A stretch of DNA of 64,000 bases from Candidatus Saccharibacteria bacterium oral taxon 488. Lineage in GTDB: Bacteria > Patescibacteriota > Saccharimonadia > Saccharimonadales > Saccharimonadaceae. Positions within the stretch are counted from its first letter, which is position 1, and each line of letters begins with the position of its first letter. The notes under the pieces are model-generated. The model saw only the letters and a program-made list of their open reading frames with translations. It was not told where the DNA came from and did no database searches. The DNA lies in assembly GCA_010202645.1 (NCBI GenBank), contig CP047920.1, positions 310,001 to 374,000 on the forward strand, given 5' to 3'. The position numbers were made by a program, and so were the translations under genes. This document shows, in pieces, positions 24,239-33,101 of this stretch.

Positions 24239-25672
24239 TTACGCCGCCGAGAACGCGGTAATTCCCCGCTCAAGCCGCGCCAACGTGCGCTCGCGGCCAA
24301 TCAGCGCTAGTGTGTCACTCAGCTGCGGGCTGAACGGTGCCCAGGTGATGGCGATACGGATGAGGCTAAAGAGAATGCCGGGCTTTTGGCCGGTGATTTC
24401 TAGCAGTTCGTTCAGCCGGACTTGAATTGCGTCTGGTGTCCAGTCGGTGAGCGTGGCGAGTTTGTGGCGGGCGGTTTCTAGTAATTCGCGCCGCTCATAC
24501 TCAGACAATTTCTTGAGTTGTTTGTTGCTGTCGATGAGCTCCATGTTGATCTCAGGCTCCGTGAAAAAATAGCCAAATCCGCCGAGATCACGCAGGGTTT
24601 TTAAGCGGTCTTGCGCCAGCGCTAGGACGCGCCGGCGATACCCCTCGTCCGCCTCGGCGGCACTGTCCGGCCAAAAATCATTGACTCGCCCAGCTAGGTC
24701 ATCCAGCGTCAGCGACCGGATAAACTGCCCATTCGTCCACAGCAGCCGCTTTTCGTCAAAGCGAGCGCCCGAGCGCTGCACGCGGTCGAGGCTGAACTTG
24801 GTAATTAGCTCATCCATAGTAAAGGTCTCTTGCTCGGTGCCGTCGTTCCAGCCCATGGTGGCGATGAAGCTATCCAGCGCCTCTGGCAGATAGCCATCAC
24901 GGATATAATCCAGCACGTCTTTGGCGCCGTCGCGCTTGCCTAATTTCTTGTTACCCTGCTCGTTCATGATGTGTGGCAGATGGGCGAATATGGGCCGCGG
25001 CAAGCCCAGTGCTTCGTAGAGTGCCAGATAATTTGGCATGCTGGAGATGAACTCCTGGCCGCGAATGACGTGGGTGATATTCATCTCGGTGTCGTCGATG
25101 ATGTGGGCAAAATTGTAGGTCGGGTAGCCGTCGGACTTGATGAGGACGAAGTCGTCAACGACCTCGGGGCTGGTGGTAATATCGCCCATGACCTCGTCGT
25201 GATAGGTGTAGCTTTTGGGCTCAGCCTTGAAGCGCAGCGGCATGGTACCGTCCCAGGCAGGTGGACTATCGGGGCGATGGTCGCGGTAGCGAAAGGCGCG
25301 CTTCTCGGCCTGGGCGGCGTCGCGAAACGCTTGGATTTGCTCAGGAGTGTAGGGATCAGCGTAGGCGCGGCCGGCGTCGATTAATGTTTGTGCCCACTGG
25401 CGGTAATGCTCGAGCCGCTGGCTTTGGATGTACGGCCCGTGTGGCCCGCCGATGTCCGGACCTTCGTCGTAGTCGAGGTGCAGCGCCTTGAGGCTGGCGA
25501 TGAGATGCTCGCGGCTGCCGGCAACTTCGCGGACCTTGTCAGTGTCTTCGAGGCGCAGGATAAATTGCCCGCCGGCCTGCCGGGCGACGAGAAAAGCAAA
25601 CAATGCCGTGCGAATGCCGCCAACATGTAAAAACCCTGTTGGCGAGGGTGCGAAACGAGTGCGTGTAGTCAT
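24239..25672 (-). CDS. gltX: Glutamyl-tRNA synthetase
   Basis: A 477-residue class I synthetase. The N terminus has RFAPSPTGFLHVGG (HIGH-type signature HVGG), followed by RLEDTDKVRE, and KLGKRDGA is the KMSKS equivalent. The C-terminal third is the helical anticodon-binding domain. The HVGG/KLGKR pattern is that of discriminating or non-discriminating GluRS rather than GlnRS; which cannot be told. A Glu-tRNA (CTC) gene lies 3.2 kb away. TATAAT ends 6 nt before the ATG, so the message is probably leaderless. Confidence 0.97.
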   Translation of the reverse strand: MTTRTRFAPSPTGFLHVGGIRTALFAFLVARQAGGQFILRLEDTDKVREVAGSREHLIASLKALHLDYDEGPDIGGPHGPYIQSQRLEHYRQWAQTLIDAGRAYADPYTPEQIQAFRDAAQAEKRAFRYRDHRPDSPPAWDGTMPLRFKAEPKSYTYHDEVMGDITTSPEVVDDFVLIKSDGYPTYNFAHIIDDTEMNITHVIRGQEFISSMPNYLALYEALGLPRPIFAHLPHIMNEQGNKKLGKRDGAKDVLDYIRDGYLPEALDSFIATMGWNDGTEQETFTMDELITKFSLDRVQRSGARFDEKRLLWTNGQFIRSLTLDDLAGRVNDFWPDSAAEADEGYRRRVLALAQDRLKTLRDLGGFGYFFTEPEINMELIDSNKQLKKLSEYERRELLETARHKLATLTDWTPDAIQVRLNELLEITGQKPGILFSLIRIAITWAPFSPQLSDTLALIGRERTLARLERGITAFSAA

Positions 25673-25741
25673 GAGGTGATTATAGCATGAGGCCGCAGCG
25701 CTGGTAAACGTGAGGGGTGCCTGCGGTGCTTACGGGGCTGA

Positions 25742-26686
25742 TTATAAACTAGTGGCAATTTTGGTGACTTGCTCACTTGACAATGCCCCGCTGAGGGTGA
25801 TCTGGTAGAGGACGCCGCCATTGATCCAGCTGGCCGTCCGGTCGGTGCTGTAAATAGTCAGACCGCCGGCGGTGGTAGTTTGGACTTCGCCGCCGTCAGC
25901 GGTCAGAGTCTCTTTGAGGGCGGCGGAATTGAGTGAGCTTTTTTGCTGGGTGATGGTGTAAGATTGGCCGCCGTCAGTGTAGGCAAATTTCATGCGGACT
26001 TCCCCGCTCTTGAAGGTAATCGGGCCGCTGAGGGCATAGCCGGTCGGTCGATAGCCGGGGTATTTGGCGTTAACACCAGATTGGATGGCGGCGATACGGG
26101 TGGAGATGTTAGGCATGCCGAGGTAGGTAAAGTAGCCGCCGATCAGCATGATGGCCAAGCCGACAGAGGCGATTTGCAGCCAGCGACCGATGCGGTTCTT
26201 TGGTTTTTTGCTGCGGCGCGGCGCTTTTTCTGGAGTAGTGGCGCGCTGCAGTGCTTCGGTGATGGCCTCGTTTTTGAGAACGGCGGCTGGCTTGGGTGCG
26301 AGGGTCGCAGGATTCTGTTTGGCTGGAGTTTGATTTGGTTTAACGATACGAGTCGAGTAATGGTGTGATGTGGCTGGACTGCGGCGAGTTGCAGTTCGGG
26401 TGGTCTGATGAGGCTGTTGGGCAGCACGAGCTTGAGCGCGCACGACGGTCGGGTGTGGTTCGGCAGGACGGTCACGCTTGGTTGGCTGCGGCAGGACGAC
26501 TGGTGCGGCCGACGCAAATTTATTGACATGGACACTTATCGGGACGGAGGTGTCGCGCGTAATGTCGGGGCGGCTGGCCAAGCGACGCTTGGCGTGCGAT
26601 GGTGCGGCGACGTGACGGCGACTGAGCGTCGTTGATTTTTGGCCGGCAGTTTTATGGACGGTTTTATGGATGATTTGTTTGTTCAT
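25742..26686 (-). CDS. Single-TM protein with DUF4367-like C-terminal domain
   Basis: A 314-residue protein. Residues 1-170 are basic and rich in Ala, Pro, Thr and His. One TM helix follows (about 171-193), then a compact domain (GYRPTGYALSGPITFKSG; ITQQKSSLNSAALK; WINGGVLYQITLSGALS) that resembles the DUF4367 fold seen on anti-sigma or lipoprotein-like envelope proteins. The topology is probably cytoplasmic basic tail with the domain outside. GAGGGG sits upstream of the ATG. Function unknown; the family match is by eye and moderate. Confidence 0.65.
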   Translation of the reverse strand: MNKQIIHKTVHKTAGQKSTTLSRRHVAAPSHAKRRLASRPDITRDTSVPISVHVNKFASAAPVVLPQPTKRDRPAEPHPTVVRAQARAAQQPHQTTRTATRRSPATSHHYSTRIVKPNQTPAKQNPATLAPKPAAVLKNEAITEALQRATTPEKAPRRSKKPKNRIGRWLQIASVGLAIMLIGGYFTYLGMPNISTRIAAIQSGVNAKYPGYRPTGYALSGPITFKSGEVRMKFAYTDGGQSYTITQQKSSLNSAALKETLTADGGEVQTTTAGGLTIYSTDRTASWINGGVLYQITLSGALSSEQVTKIATSL

Positions 26687-26774
26687 GAACCCCTCGTATT
26701 CCTAATGCTTATATTTTATTGTACAAAGAGGACATGCTTTTTGCAAGGGGCGAAATGTGGTATAATCTCTAATC

Positions 26775-28262
26775 ATGTATCGAAAACAAAAGCGCAGTTT
26801 AGAGCTCGCCCGCAGGACACTGATTTACACAGTTATGGTACTGGCGGTGTGTACGTTGGCGTTTATTTTGATTTTTCATACGCTTGGCTATCAGCTGGAT
26901 CTCAAGACGCAGACGGTTGAGCAGCGGGCGCTGGTGCAGTATGATTCGCGGCCGCAAGGCGCACGGGTGTCCGTCGATGGCATGGAGCTCGGCAAGACGC
27001 ATATCAAGGGCATGCTTCCTGAGGGGCAGCATCAATTTTCCATGCGGCTGGATGGTTATGACGAGTGGCGCAAAGTTGTCGAGGTCAAGGCCGGAACGCT
27101 GACCTGGTTATCGTATGCGCGGCTGGTGCCGAGTGAACGGGTGGTGAGTTCGGTCAAGGAATTTTCGTCGCTGGCCTCGGTGCGATTTTCGCCAAATTGG
27201 CGGTTCATGCTGGGTGTGATGCAAGCGACCGATGCGCCAAAGATCGTTTGGGGCGATTTGCGCGATTCGGATAAGCCAAAGTTTAATGAGGTGACGCTGG
27301 ATACGTCGGTGGTGGCAGGCTATGGCGGTCAGTCGACGGCGCATGCATTCAAGATTGTTGAGTGGGATTCGGGCAATCGCTACGCCATTCTCAAACACAC
27401 CTACGTGGTCGAAGGCCAAGGCGAAAAAGTTCAGTGGCTGAAGGTCGACCGCGAGAACAAAACAGTAGTTGACATCGCGAAAGTAATCGGGCTCGAGCTA
27501 AAAGACGTGCGCTTCCTCGGTGAGAGTGGCAACGAACTATATGTACTGCAGTCGAGCGGCGAACTGCGGCGAGCGGACCTCAACGCGGCGACGATTTCTG
27601 CGCCGCTGATCAGTCATGTGCAGTCGTTCTCAGTGTACGGCACGGATTATATCACCTACGTCGGGACAAATGGTACGAGCAAGCTGCAGCTGGCGGGCAT
27701 TTGGCGCAAGGACTGGACTGAACCAGTGGTCGTGCGGCGACAGACTGAGGCGGAGGCTTCGACGCCGTTGATGATTAAGTTCTCGCGCTATGATAATAAA
27801 GACGTGCTGGTGGTCGGCGTTGGCTCGGCAGTGACGTTGCATATGGGCGCGGCGCTGGACGGGTCGAGCTCGTCGGCGTCAAAGCTACTGAGCCGCGTCA
27901 AGTCGATCACCGTCGGCGAGCAACTGACTGAACTAGATCTGAGCGGTACCGGGCGGTTCGTCTTGATGCGAACGGGGGCTGGCTTTATGAGCTATGACAT
28001 TGAGCGGCAATCGGTGTCGCACGATACGGCGCTGCCAACAGGAACGGTGCTTGACTGGCTGGATGATTATCACGTGTGGAGTGTTGAGGGTGGCAAGGTG
28101 GTGATGCGCGAGTTCGACGGCGCTAATCAGTCGACAATGCTGGAGGCCAGCGAAGGGTTTGACGCGTCACTGTCGCACGACGGCGACTGGTTGTATGCTT
28201 TCCGCCGAGCCGATAACGGCACGGTGACGATGTCGCGGCTGCGCATGACGATCAAGCGCTAA
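26775..28262 (+). CDS. PEGA-domain membrane protein
   Basis: A 495-residue protein with one N-terminal TM helix (about 14-35). A PEGA domain follows at about 50-115 (SRPQGARVSVDGMELGKTHI, GYDEWRKVVEV), then about 370 residues of beta-rich repeats suggestive of a propeller. The bulk lies outside the membrane, so surface or cell-wall binding is likely. TATAAT ends 8 nt before the ATG (26775) with no ribosome site, part of the leaderless set. It diverges from the DUF4367-like gene. Confidence 0.85.
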   Translation: MYRKQKRSLELARRTLIYTVMVLAVCTLAFILIFHTLGYQLDLKTQTVEQRALVQYDSRPQGARVSVDGMELGKTHIKGMLPEGQHQFSMRLDGYDEWRKVVEVKAGTLTWLSYARLVPSERVVSSVKEFSSLASVRFSPNWRFMLGVMQATDAPKIVWGDLRDSDKPKFNEVTLDTSVVAGYGGQSTAHAFKIVEWDSGNRYAILKHTYVVEGQGEKVQWLKVDRENKTVVDIAKVIGLELKDVRFLGESGNELYVLQSSGELRRADLNAATISAPLISHVQSFSVYGTDYITYVGTNGTSKLQLAGIWRKDWTEPVVVRRQTEAEASTPLMIKFSRYDNKDVLVVGVGSAVTLHMGAALDGSSSSASKLLSRVKSITVGEQLTELDLSGTGRFVLMRTGAGFMSYDIERQSVSHDTALPTGTVLDWLDDYHVWSVEGGKVVMREFDGANQSTMLEASEGFDASLSHDGDWLYAFRRADNGTVTMSRLRMTIKR

Positions 28263-28303
28263 CTTGAAACTATCGCAATCTATTGTTCTTTATGCTTTGG
28301 CGT

Positions 28304-29740
28304 TTACTCTTTGGCGCCGAATAATCGCTCGAGTAGTGTTGGCGATGGCTTACCCGGGATAGCGCCGGACTGCGTGGTGACTGGCTCGGTTGATTTGGTA
28401 GCGCCAGATGGGTCGGGGCTGATTTGCTCGGCAAAGACCAAGAGGCGTTTTTCAGCGGTGCCGAGCGGTACGCAGCTGATCAGAGTGAGGATCGGCTTGT
28501 CGGTCTGGATCTGGATGCGGCTGACCTCGTTCGGCAGGACGACTTCTTTCTTGGTGACGGCGTAGGTGTAGCGCTTGCCCTGGTAGTGCATATAGATGAT
28601 GTCGTCTTTGACGAGCTTTTCGTTTTGAGCAAAGACAAACTTGTGGTCACCGGGTGCGAAGGCATCGTTAGAAGAGTGTGCTGAGAAGACGGCATTACCA
28701 ACTTGGCCAGGCACGGCGTTAGCGCCAGCGATCGCGAAGTGAGCAGCGCCCTTCTCCATTGCTTTCATTTGAGCGTTATGGTCGGCCGCGTTAACGCCAT
28801 AAATGACTGGTACATCAACGTTGAGCTTGGGGATGATCAGCCGTGGGTCGGGGCCAACAGCCGCGCTGCTTGCTGGATTGACGATGATGTTTTGTGGATC
28901 AACATTGCCCGGGGTGGTGTAGGCAGCGGCGATGCCAAACAGAACGCGGTTGTACTGCAAAAAGACGAACGCTAGCAGCACCAATACACCCGCTAGTGCC
29001 GGGATGAAGTGGCGTGACTTGGTGACTTTTTTGGCCTTGTCGCGGACGGTCTGCTGGATCTGGGCACGGAGGCGCTTGATGGGGCTTTGGGCGGACAGCA
29101 TATCGGTCATGGCCGGCGCGGCGGCGGTGTTAGCGTTGCGAGCAGACTGGACCAGCCGGTTAAACTCCTGTTGCTTTTGATCAAGGTGCGAGGCATAATA
29201 GCGCTCGTAGTACATCTGGTAATATTTTTGCCACGAGCTGTGATACTGCTTCCACTGATCGGCGGTGATTTGCGGCTGATGAGTGGGAGTTTTTGCCGGG
29301 GCGGCCGGCTGTGGCTGTGTGGTTGGTGGCGCGACGGTGGGCTTGTCCGTTGATTTGTTCGCTGGTTGGGGCTGGGGTGACTCGGTGATGTGAGCGGGAT
29401 GAGCGGGAGATGGCGCTGCAATCGGCTGGGTCGGTTGTGCTGCCGGTGGCGCGGTGTTCAGGGCGTGCGGGCTTGGCGTGCGTGGTGGCGGCGTAACAGT
29501 GGTACGTTCGGTCGGTTCTGGATGTGGCTGCTCCGTGGGCCGCGGCTGAACCACCGGTGTGGTGTGTGGCGTTGATTCGGTGCCGCGACCGCCGTAAATA
29601 GCATTGATTTGATCACGAATAACATTGGCGGCAGCAGCTTGCGAGCCGGAATAATCACGTGGTGGCGGCGTCAGTGGACGAGGTTGACTCGAGATTGGCG
29701 CTCCCACTCGCCTGCCAAACTGATCGTCATGTGGATTCAT
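28304..29740 (-). CDS. Sortase with Pro-rich N-terminal region
   Basis: A 478-residue protein. The first 220 residues are Pro/Thr/Gln-rich and cytoplasmic, and a TM helix follows at about 245-265 (HFIPALAGVLVLLAFVFLQ). The C-terminal domain is a sortase: catalytic His in VFSAHSSND, Cys in ILTLISCVPLG, and Arg in EKRLLVFAE. Sortases anchor surface proteins or pili to cell-wall peptides. The subclass is unclear; length and spacing do not fit class A. I took ATG 29740 over GTG 29743. TATAAT lies 8 nt upstream. Confidence 0.93.
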   Translation of the reverse strand: MNPHDDQFGRRVGAPISSQPRPLTPPPRDYSGSQAAAANVIRDQINAIYGGRGTESTPHTTPVVQPRPTEQPHPEPTERTTVTPPPRTPSPHALNTAPPAAQPTQPIAAPSPAHPAHITESPQPQPANKSTDKPTVAPPTTQPQPAAPAKTPTHQPQITADQWKQYHSSWQKYYQMYYERYYASHLDQKQQEFNRLVQSARNANTAAAPAMTDMLSAQSPIKRLRAQIQQTVRDKAKKVTKSRHFIPALAGVLVLLAFVFLQYNRVLFGIAAAYTTPGNVDPQNIIVNPASSAAVGPDPRLIIPKLNVDVPVIYGVNAADHNAQMKAMEKGAAHFAIAGANAVPGQVGNAVFSAHSSNDAFAPGDHKFVFAQNEKLVKDDIIYMHYQGKRYTYAVTKKEVVLPNEVSRIQIQTDKPILTLISCVPLGTAEKRLLVFAEQISPDPSGATKSTEPVTTQSGAIPGKPSPTLLERLFGAKE

Positions 29741-29789
29741 CACCTCTTATTATACGGGAAAACGCCGGAAAGATAAAGTATCCGGGCTC

Positions 29790-29819
29790 TTGCTGATGTG
29801 GTAGCGGCCGTGGTATAAT
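29790..29819 (+). promoter_or_regulatory. Promoter of tRNA-Leu
   Basis: TTGCTG (29790-29795), an 18-bp spacer and TATAAT (29814-29819) preceded by TGG, giving an extended -10. The TGGTATAAT form recurs before other genes here (near 26755 and 36063). Confidence 0.55.
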
Positions 29820-29850
29820 TACCCTCGGATGACTTGGGGCGTTCTCTCGT

Positions 29851-29937
29851 GCCGCGGTGGCGGAATTGGTAGACGCGCTAGACTCAAAATCTGGTGAGCA
29901 ATCGCTCGTGCCGGTTCAAGTCCGGCCCGCGGTACCA
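29851..29937 (+). tRNA. tRNA-Leu (CAA)
   Basis: An 87-nt class II tRNA with a long variable arm. The anticodon loop CTCAAAA gives CAA (Leu, codon TTG). Acceptor GCCGCGG pairs with CCGCGGT, the T arm has loop TTCAAGT, and the 3' ACCA is encoded. Confidence 0.96.
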
Positions 29938-29964
29938 GAGGTCGCCTCAGTTTGTTTAATTTTT

Positions 29965-29992
29965 ATTCCCGTTTTTGTAGCGGGAATTTTAT
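29965..29992 (+). terminator. Terminator of tRNA-Leu
   Basis: ATTCCCG pairs with CGGGAAT around a 9-nt loop and is followed by TTTTATT, 28 nt after the tRNA end. It also lies close to the end of the convergent phosphoesterase gene. Confidence 0.85.
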
Positions 29993-30021
29993 TGATGGCA
30001 ATACCTTACGAGAAGCTAATG

Positions 30022-30681
30022 TTAAGAATGAGAATGATGTCCGCACCCTTTCTTCTCTGGCTTTTGTTTTAGTGGCGGCAGAAGCATACAGTCAGCAACC
30101 TGTAGATCGAGAAAATGACCCTCATTACTAAAATCAAACTCGATGAGGGACTGTTCGTTAAATTCTCTCCCCGAGAGATTGTTCTGCGTGATACCGCCAA
30201 CGATGACGGTTGGGTCTGTCGGTAGCATATTTTCTGTCCAGCGAATCACATGTCGTCTACTAATCCCCCTGGGAATCTTGGCAATGGTGACGTGTGGCTT
30301 GAATTTTTTATGGTGAGGAGTGGTAGCCCCTGCTTCTATAAATGCTTGCTTGATACGTCGTCTTTCTTCCCGCGGTAAAGTTTGGCTGAGGTCGTTGAAT
30401 ACCAGAGTGAGTGCACACTCTCCTAACATACGAGCACCAACTACGTTGAGCTCAAGGTTCTTTTGTGATTGCTCTGGTAGATGAATGCGCAGTCTAGATG
30501 GATGTAGGACCTTTGGGTATTCTCGTGCGCCTAAGATAGTGAGATGACGCTCCTCGGGCTGCGTCGGTTGTATGGGGTTGCTATTCGGTCTGGTAAAACG
30601 TTCCTGTATTTCTTGGGAAAAATCTGGATCTGATAGGGGGAATTCAGCCACAGGACGGTAAATGAGACATTTTCGTGACAT
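30022..30681 (-). CDS. 2H phosphoesterase (LigT/2'-5' RNA ligase-like)
   Basis: A 219-residue protein with two HxT motifs, RHLTILG (about residue 46) and KPHVTIAKI (about 130), the signature of the 2H phosphoesterase superfamily, which hydrolyses 2',3'-cyclic or 2'-5' phosphodiester bonds in RNA. Hammerhead cleavage leaves a 2',3'-cyclic phosphate end, so such an enzyme could process it, but that link is speculative. I chose the ATG at 30681, preceded by TATAAC and AAGGA; the longer form begins in the promoter. The C terminus is Lys/His-rich. Confidence 0.82.
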   Translation of the reverse strand: MSRKCLIYRPVAEFPLSDPDFSQEIQERFTRPNSNPIQPTQPEERHLTILGAREYPKVLHPSRLRIHLPEQSQKNLELNVVGARMLGECALTLVFNDLSQTLPREERRRIKQAFIEAGATTPHHKKFKPHVTIAKIPRGISRRHVIRWTENMLPTDPTVIVGGITQNNLSGREFNEQSLIEFDFSNEGHFLDLQVADCMLLPPLKQKPEKKGCGHHSHS

Positions 30682-30743
30682 AACTATCCTTGTTATACCG
30701 CGTAGTCTATAAATCGTCAAGAGCTGGTGGGAACCGCCCCGGT

Positions 30744-31535
30744 TTATACGCTAGTGGCAATGCTGGTGCTGATGGCTGCCAACGGTGCCTCCGGTGACCA
30801 CAAGAGGTAGCTGGCGGCGCGCGCGGCGGTTTGTCCGCGCCAAAGCTGCATTGGCTCGGTCCAGGCTTGGGTGATGACTTCCCCGCCCCGTGCGATGACT
30901 AATTGATCAGCATGAAAAACTACTAATGTGACCGGATAGGTGATGGTGAATTTGTGCAAGGTATCGACAAATTGCGCTAGCTGCATGCTGAATGTCAGGA
31001 TTTTTGGATAGTAGACGCTGCGAAAGAGTTTTTGCACTTGGGCAAATGAGGCGACAAAGACGACGTGGGGATTGTCGAGGATGGCGGGAAAGCTGTTTTG
31101 CACCAAGTCGATGGCGTCGCGGCTCAGTACGATCGGCCGGTGGTACTGGCGCACAAACTGCTCGTACAGCGCGGCCGTTTCGCTATTTTTGCCGGCGTCG
31201 CCGATCAGCAGTATGACATGAGCCCACTCGCCGAGTGCGGCTAATTCGCCTGCTGCTGCGCCGCTGAGGCCGCCGGACGGATTGGTCGGCGCAAACAGGA
31301 CGTCGGTCATCGCCGCTGGCACAGTGCGGCGCAGTGTGTCGGGTAGCAAGACTCGTACTTCGCCTGCCCCGGCGTCACGTGCTGCCTGGTAGCTGGTTGC
31401 CACCGCCGCAAAGCCGAGCTTGTTACCGCCAACGATCCCCAGCCGCCCGGCCTGATCGCGGCGCTCTGGCCGATTCCATTCAACGTCGGGAAACAGCGGC
31501 TTAGATTTTTCCTGCTTGCGCCAAAAGGTATCCAC
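30744..31535 (-). CDS. NAD(P)HX dehydratase-like protein (YjeF C-terminal fold)
   Basis: A 263-residue protein of ribokinase-like fold. GRLGIVGGNKLGFAAVATSYQ and AARDAGAGEVRVLLPD resemble the YjeF C-terminal/NnrD family, which repairs hydrated NAD(P)H with ATP or ADP. The usual GDTLAG-type motif is replaced by LIGDAGKNSETAAL, so catalysis by the known mechanism is uncertain. I chose GTG 31535, preceded by AAAGG and giving the family length; the longer frame overlaps the HAD gene extensively. Its start overlaps the HAD gene's 3' end, indicating one operon. Confidence 0.65.
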   Translation of the reverse strand: MDTFWRKQEKSKPLFPDVEWNRPERRDQAGRLGIVGGNKLGFAAVATSYQAARDAGAGEVRVLLPDTLRRTVPAAMTDVLFAPTNPSGGLSGAAAGELAALGEWAHVILLIGDAGKNSETAALYEQFVRQYHRPIVLSRDAIDLVQNSFPAILDNPHVVFVASFAQVQKLFRSVYYPKILTFSMQLAQFVDTLHKFTITYPVTLVVFHADQLVIARGGEVITQAWTEPMQLWRGQTAARAASYLLWSPEAPLAAISTSIATSV

Positions 31536-32235
31536 GTTCGCCTTTCTCGAGTTCAAACACCACGCTTTTACGCTCCAGGACAATTGGCCAGCCGTTGGTT
31601 TTGGCAATTTCAAGCAGCTTTTCCGTCGGATTAAAGACGACGGGATGTTCAACCATCGCCAGGAGGTGTCGATCGCCCTCGCTGTCGCCAAAGGCATAAC
31701 TGTCAGTCAGGGTCAATCCGTATTTATCGATAATTCCTTGGAGAATTTTGTCTTTGTTGGTATACGTTTTGGCGATAATTGTGCCAGTAAACGTGTCGCC
31801 CTGTCGTTCATACACCTGAGACGCCCAGGCGTCAAAGCCGTATTTTTTAGCAAATGGCTCGACTAACTCTTGCTGCGAACCAGAGATAGCGATCAGAAAA
31901 TAGCCCGCCTGCTTTAGCTCACGCAGGCGATGCCGCGTGTAGGTGTAAACGTGGTCAAGCTCTTCCGTGACGATGCTATTCGCAACCTCGTCATACACCG
32001 CGGTCGGGATGTCAGCCAGCGAACGAGAGATGGCATTGACCAAACTCAGTTCGTACTCGTCGTAGGCATCTTTTGACTCTCGCCGCTTCCAGCTGAGTAA
32101 TTTCTGCTGGATGATCGACGCGTGGACTTCGGGGATGGCGCCAGCATCAATCAGCCCGAGCACTAGCTGCCGGTACAGCCCGCCACGAATGAGCGTACCA
32201 TCGATATCAAAAACTGCGAATTTCTGCTGCTTCAT
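31501..32235 (-). CDS. HAD-superfamily phosphatase (SerB-like, IB)
   Basis: A 244-residue HAD hydrolase. Motif I is FDIDGTLI (residues 9-16), motif II ISGSQQEL, the lysine lies in TNKDKI, and motif III is YAFGDSEGDRHLL. The helical cap inserted after motif I fits subclass IB, which includes phosphoserine phosphatase and related lipid or sugar phosphatases. The last 30 residues (KSVVFELEKGERGYLLAQA) form an unusual tail. It is probably co-transcribed with the two VanY genes upstream. Confidence 0.92.
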   Translation of the reverse strand: MKQQKFAVFDIDGTLIRGGLYRQLVLGLIDAGAIPEVHASIIQQKLLSWKRRESKDAYDEYELSLVNAISRSLADIPTAVYDEVANSIVTEELDHVYTYTRHRLRELKQAGYFLIAISGSQQELVEPFAKKYGFDAWASQVYERQGDTFTGTIIAKTYTNKDKILQGIIDKYGLTLTDSYAFGDSEGDRHLLAMVEHPVVFNPTEKLLEIAKTNGWPIVLERKSVVFELEKGERGYLLAQAGKI

Positions 32236-32282
32236 CGCTTGATTATCTCGTATTTTTGGCTTTCTCGCAATAGCTTACTGCA

Positions 32283-33101
32283 TCATGAGGTAGACGACTT
32301 GGCAACTGATGCATTGTCGCGTAATTTAACCATGTTTTGGTACACTTCATCAAAGGTCAGCCCTGATTCGTGGATGAGCGCGGCCAGGTCTTTACCGACA
32401 TAGCGAAAGTGCCAAGCTTCGCTGGCGATACCGGTGATTTTTTCCTTGCCCTTCGGATAGCGCAGAATAAAACCGTATTCGTGAGCGTGGGCGGCTAGCC
32501 AGCCGGCGGTTTTTGGATCAAGCGCGCAGTCGCTAAAGCGGGCCTTGCATTTCTCGGAAAAGCTGGTTAAGTCAACCGCTAGGCCCAGCTGATGCTCGCT
32601 GTGGCCAGGCTTGGCGACATACTCGTCGGTGTGGGCGGCGCCGTTTTTGGCGGTGGTTTCAGTGCGGATTTTGGCTTGGGCGGTGCCGGAGCGGTAGGCG
32701 CTAGAGACGAGGACCGGTAGCTTGGCTTTGGTTGCAGCCTGACGCAGTTGCTCCAGTGGCTCTTTAACCATCGGTTGCACGCGCTTATCCTCTATCCAGC
32801 TCGGCGTACCATCAGTAATATCAGTCAGCGGCGGCTCAAAGGCTGGGTCGATGCCCTGCTTGCCTGACACATAAGACCAGATTTTCCCGGTTTGTAAATA
32901 CTTCCACGACGGAAAGGTCAAGTCGCGATTGGTCCGGTCAAGACGGATGGTGACTGGCTGAAAATTATACAGCGGCGAATTAGCGACTGACGCCGACGTT
33001 TGGTTGACGAGCTGCGTGCCGCCATTGATCATCAGTAGTGTCAGTGTCGTCCAGGCTGCCAAAACCATGGCCACAACTGCGCGTCCCACCCCGTGCTTCA
33101 T
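32283..33101 (-). CDS. D-alanyl-D-alanine carboxypeptidase, VanY family (copy 2)
   Basis: A 272-residue protein with an N-terminal TM anchor (about 8-30) and an extracytoplasmic VanY/peptidase M15B domain. SSAYRSGTAQ leads in, zinc ligands lie in GHSEHQLGLAVD and EAWHFRYVG, and the catalytic acid lies close to the latter. It trims the terminal D-Ala of peptidoglycan stem peptides. It starts directly at the stop of the upstream paralogue (TAA then ATG) and shares long segments with it, such as AHAHEYGFILRYPKGKE. Confidence 0.93.
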   Translation of the reverse strand: MKHGVGRAVVAMVLAAWTTLTLLMINGGTQLVNQTSASVANSPLYNFQPVTIRLDRTNRDLTFPSWKYLQTGKIWSYVSGKQGIDPAFEPPLTDITDGTPSWIEDKRVQPMVKEPLEQLRQAATKAKLPVLVSSAYRSGTAQAKIRTETTAKNGAAHTDEYVAKPGHSEHQLGLAVDLTSFSEKCKARFSDCALDPKTAGWLAAHAHEYGFILRYPKGKEKITGIASEAWHFRYVGKDLAALIHESGLTFDEVYQNMVKLRDNASVAKSSTS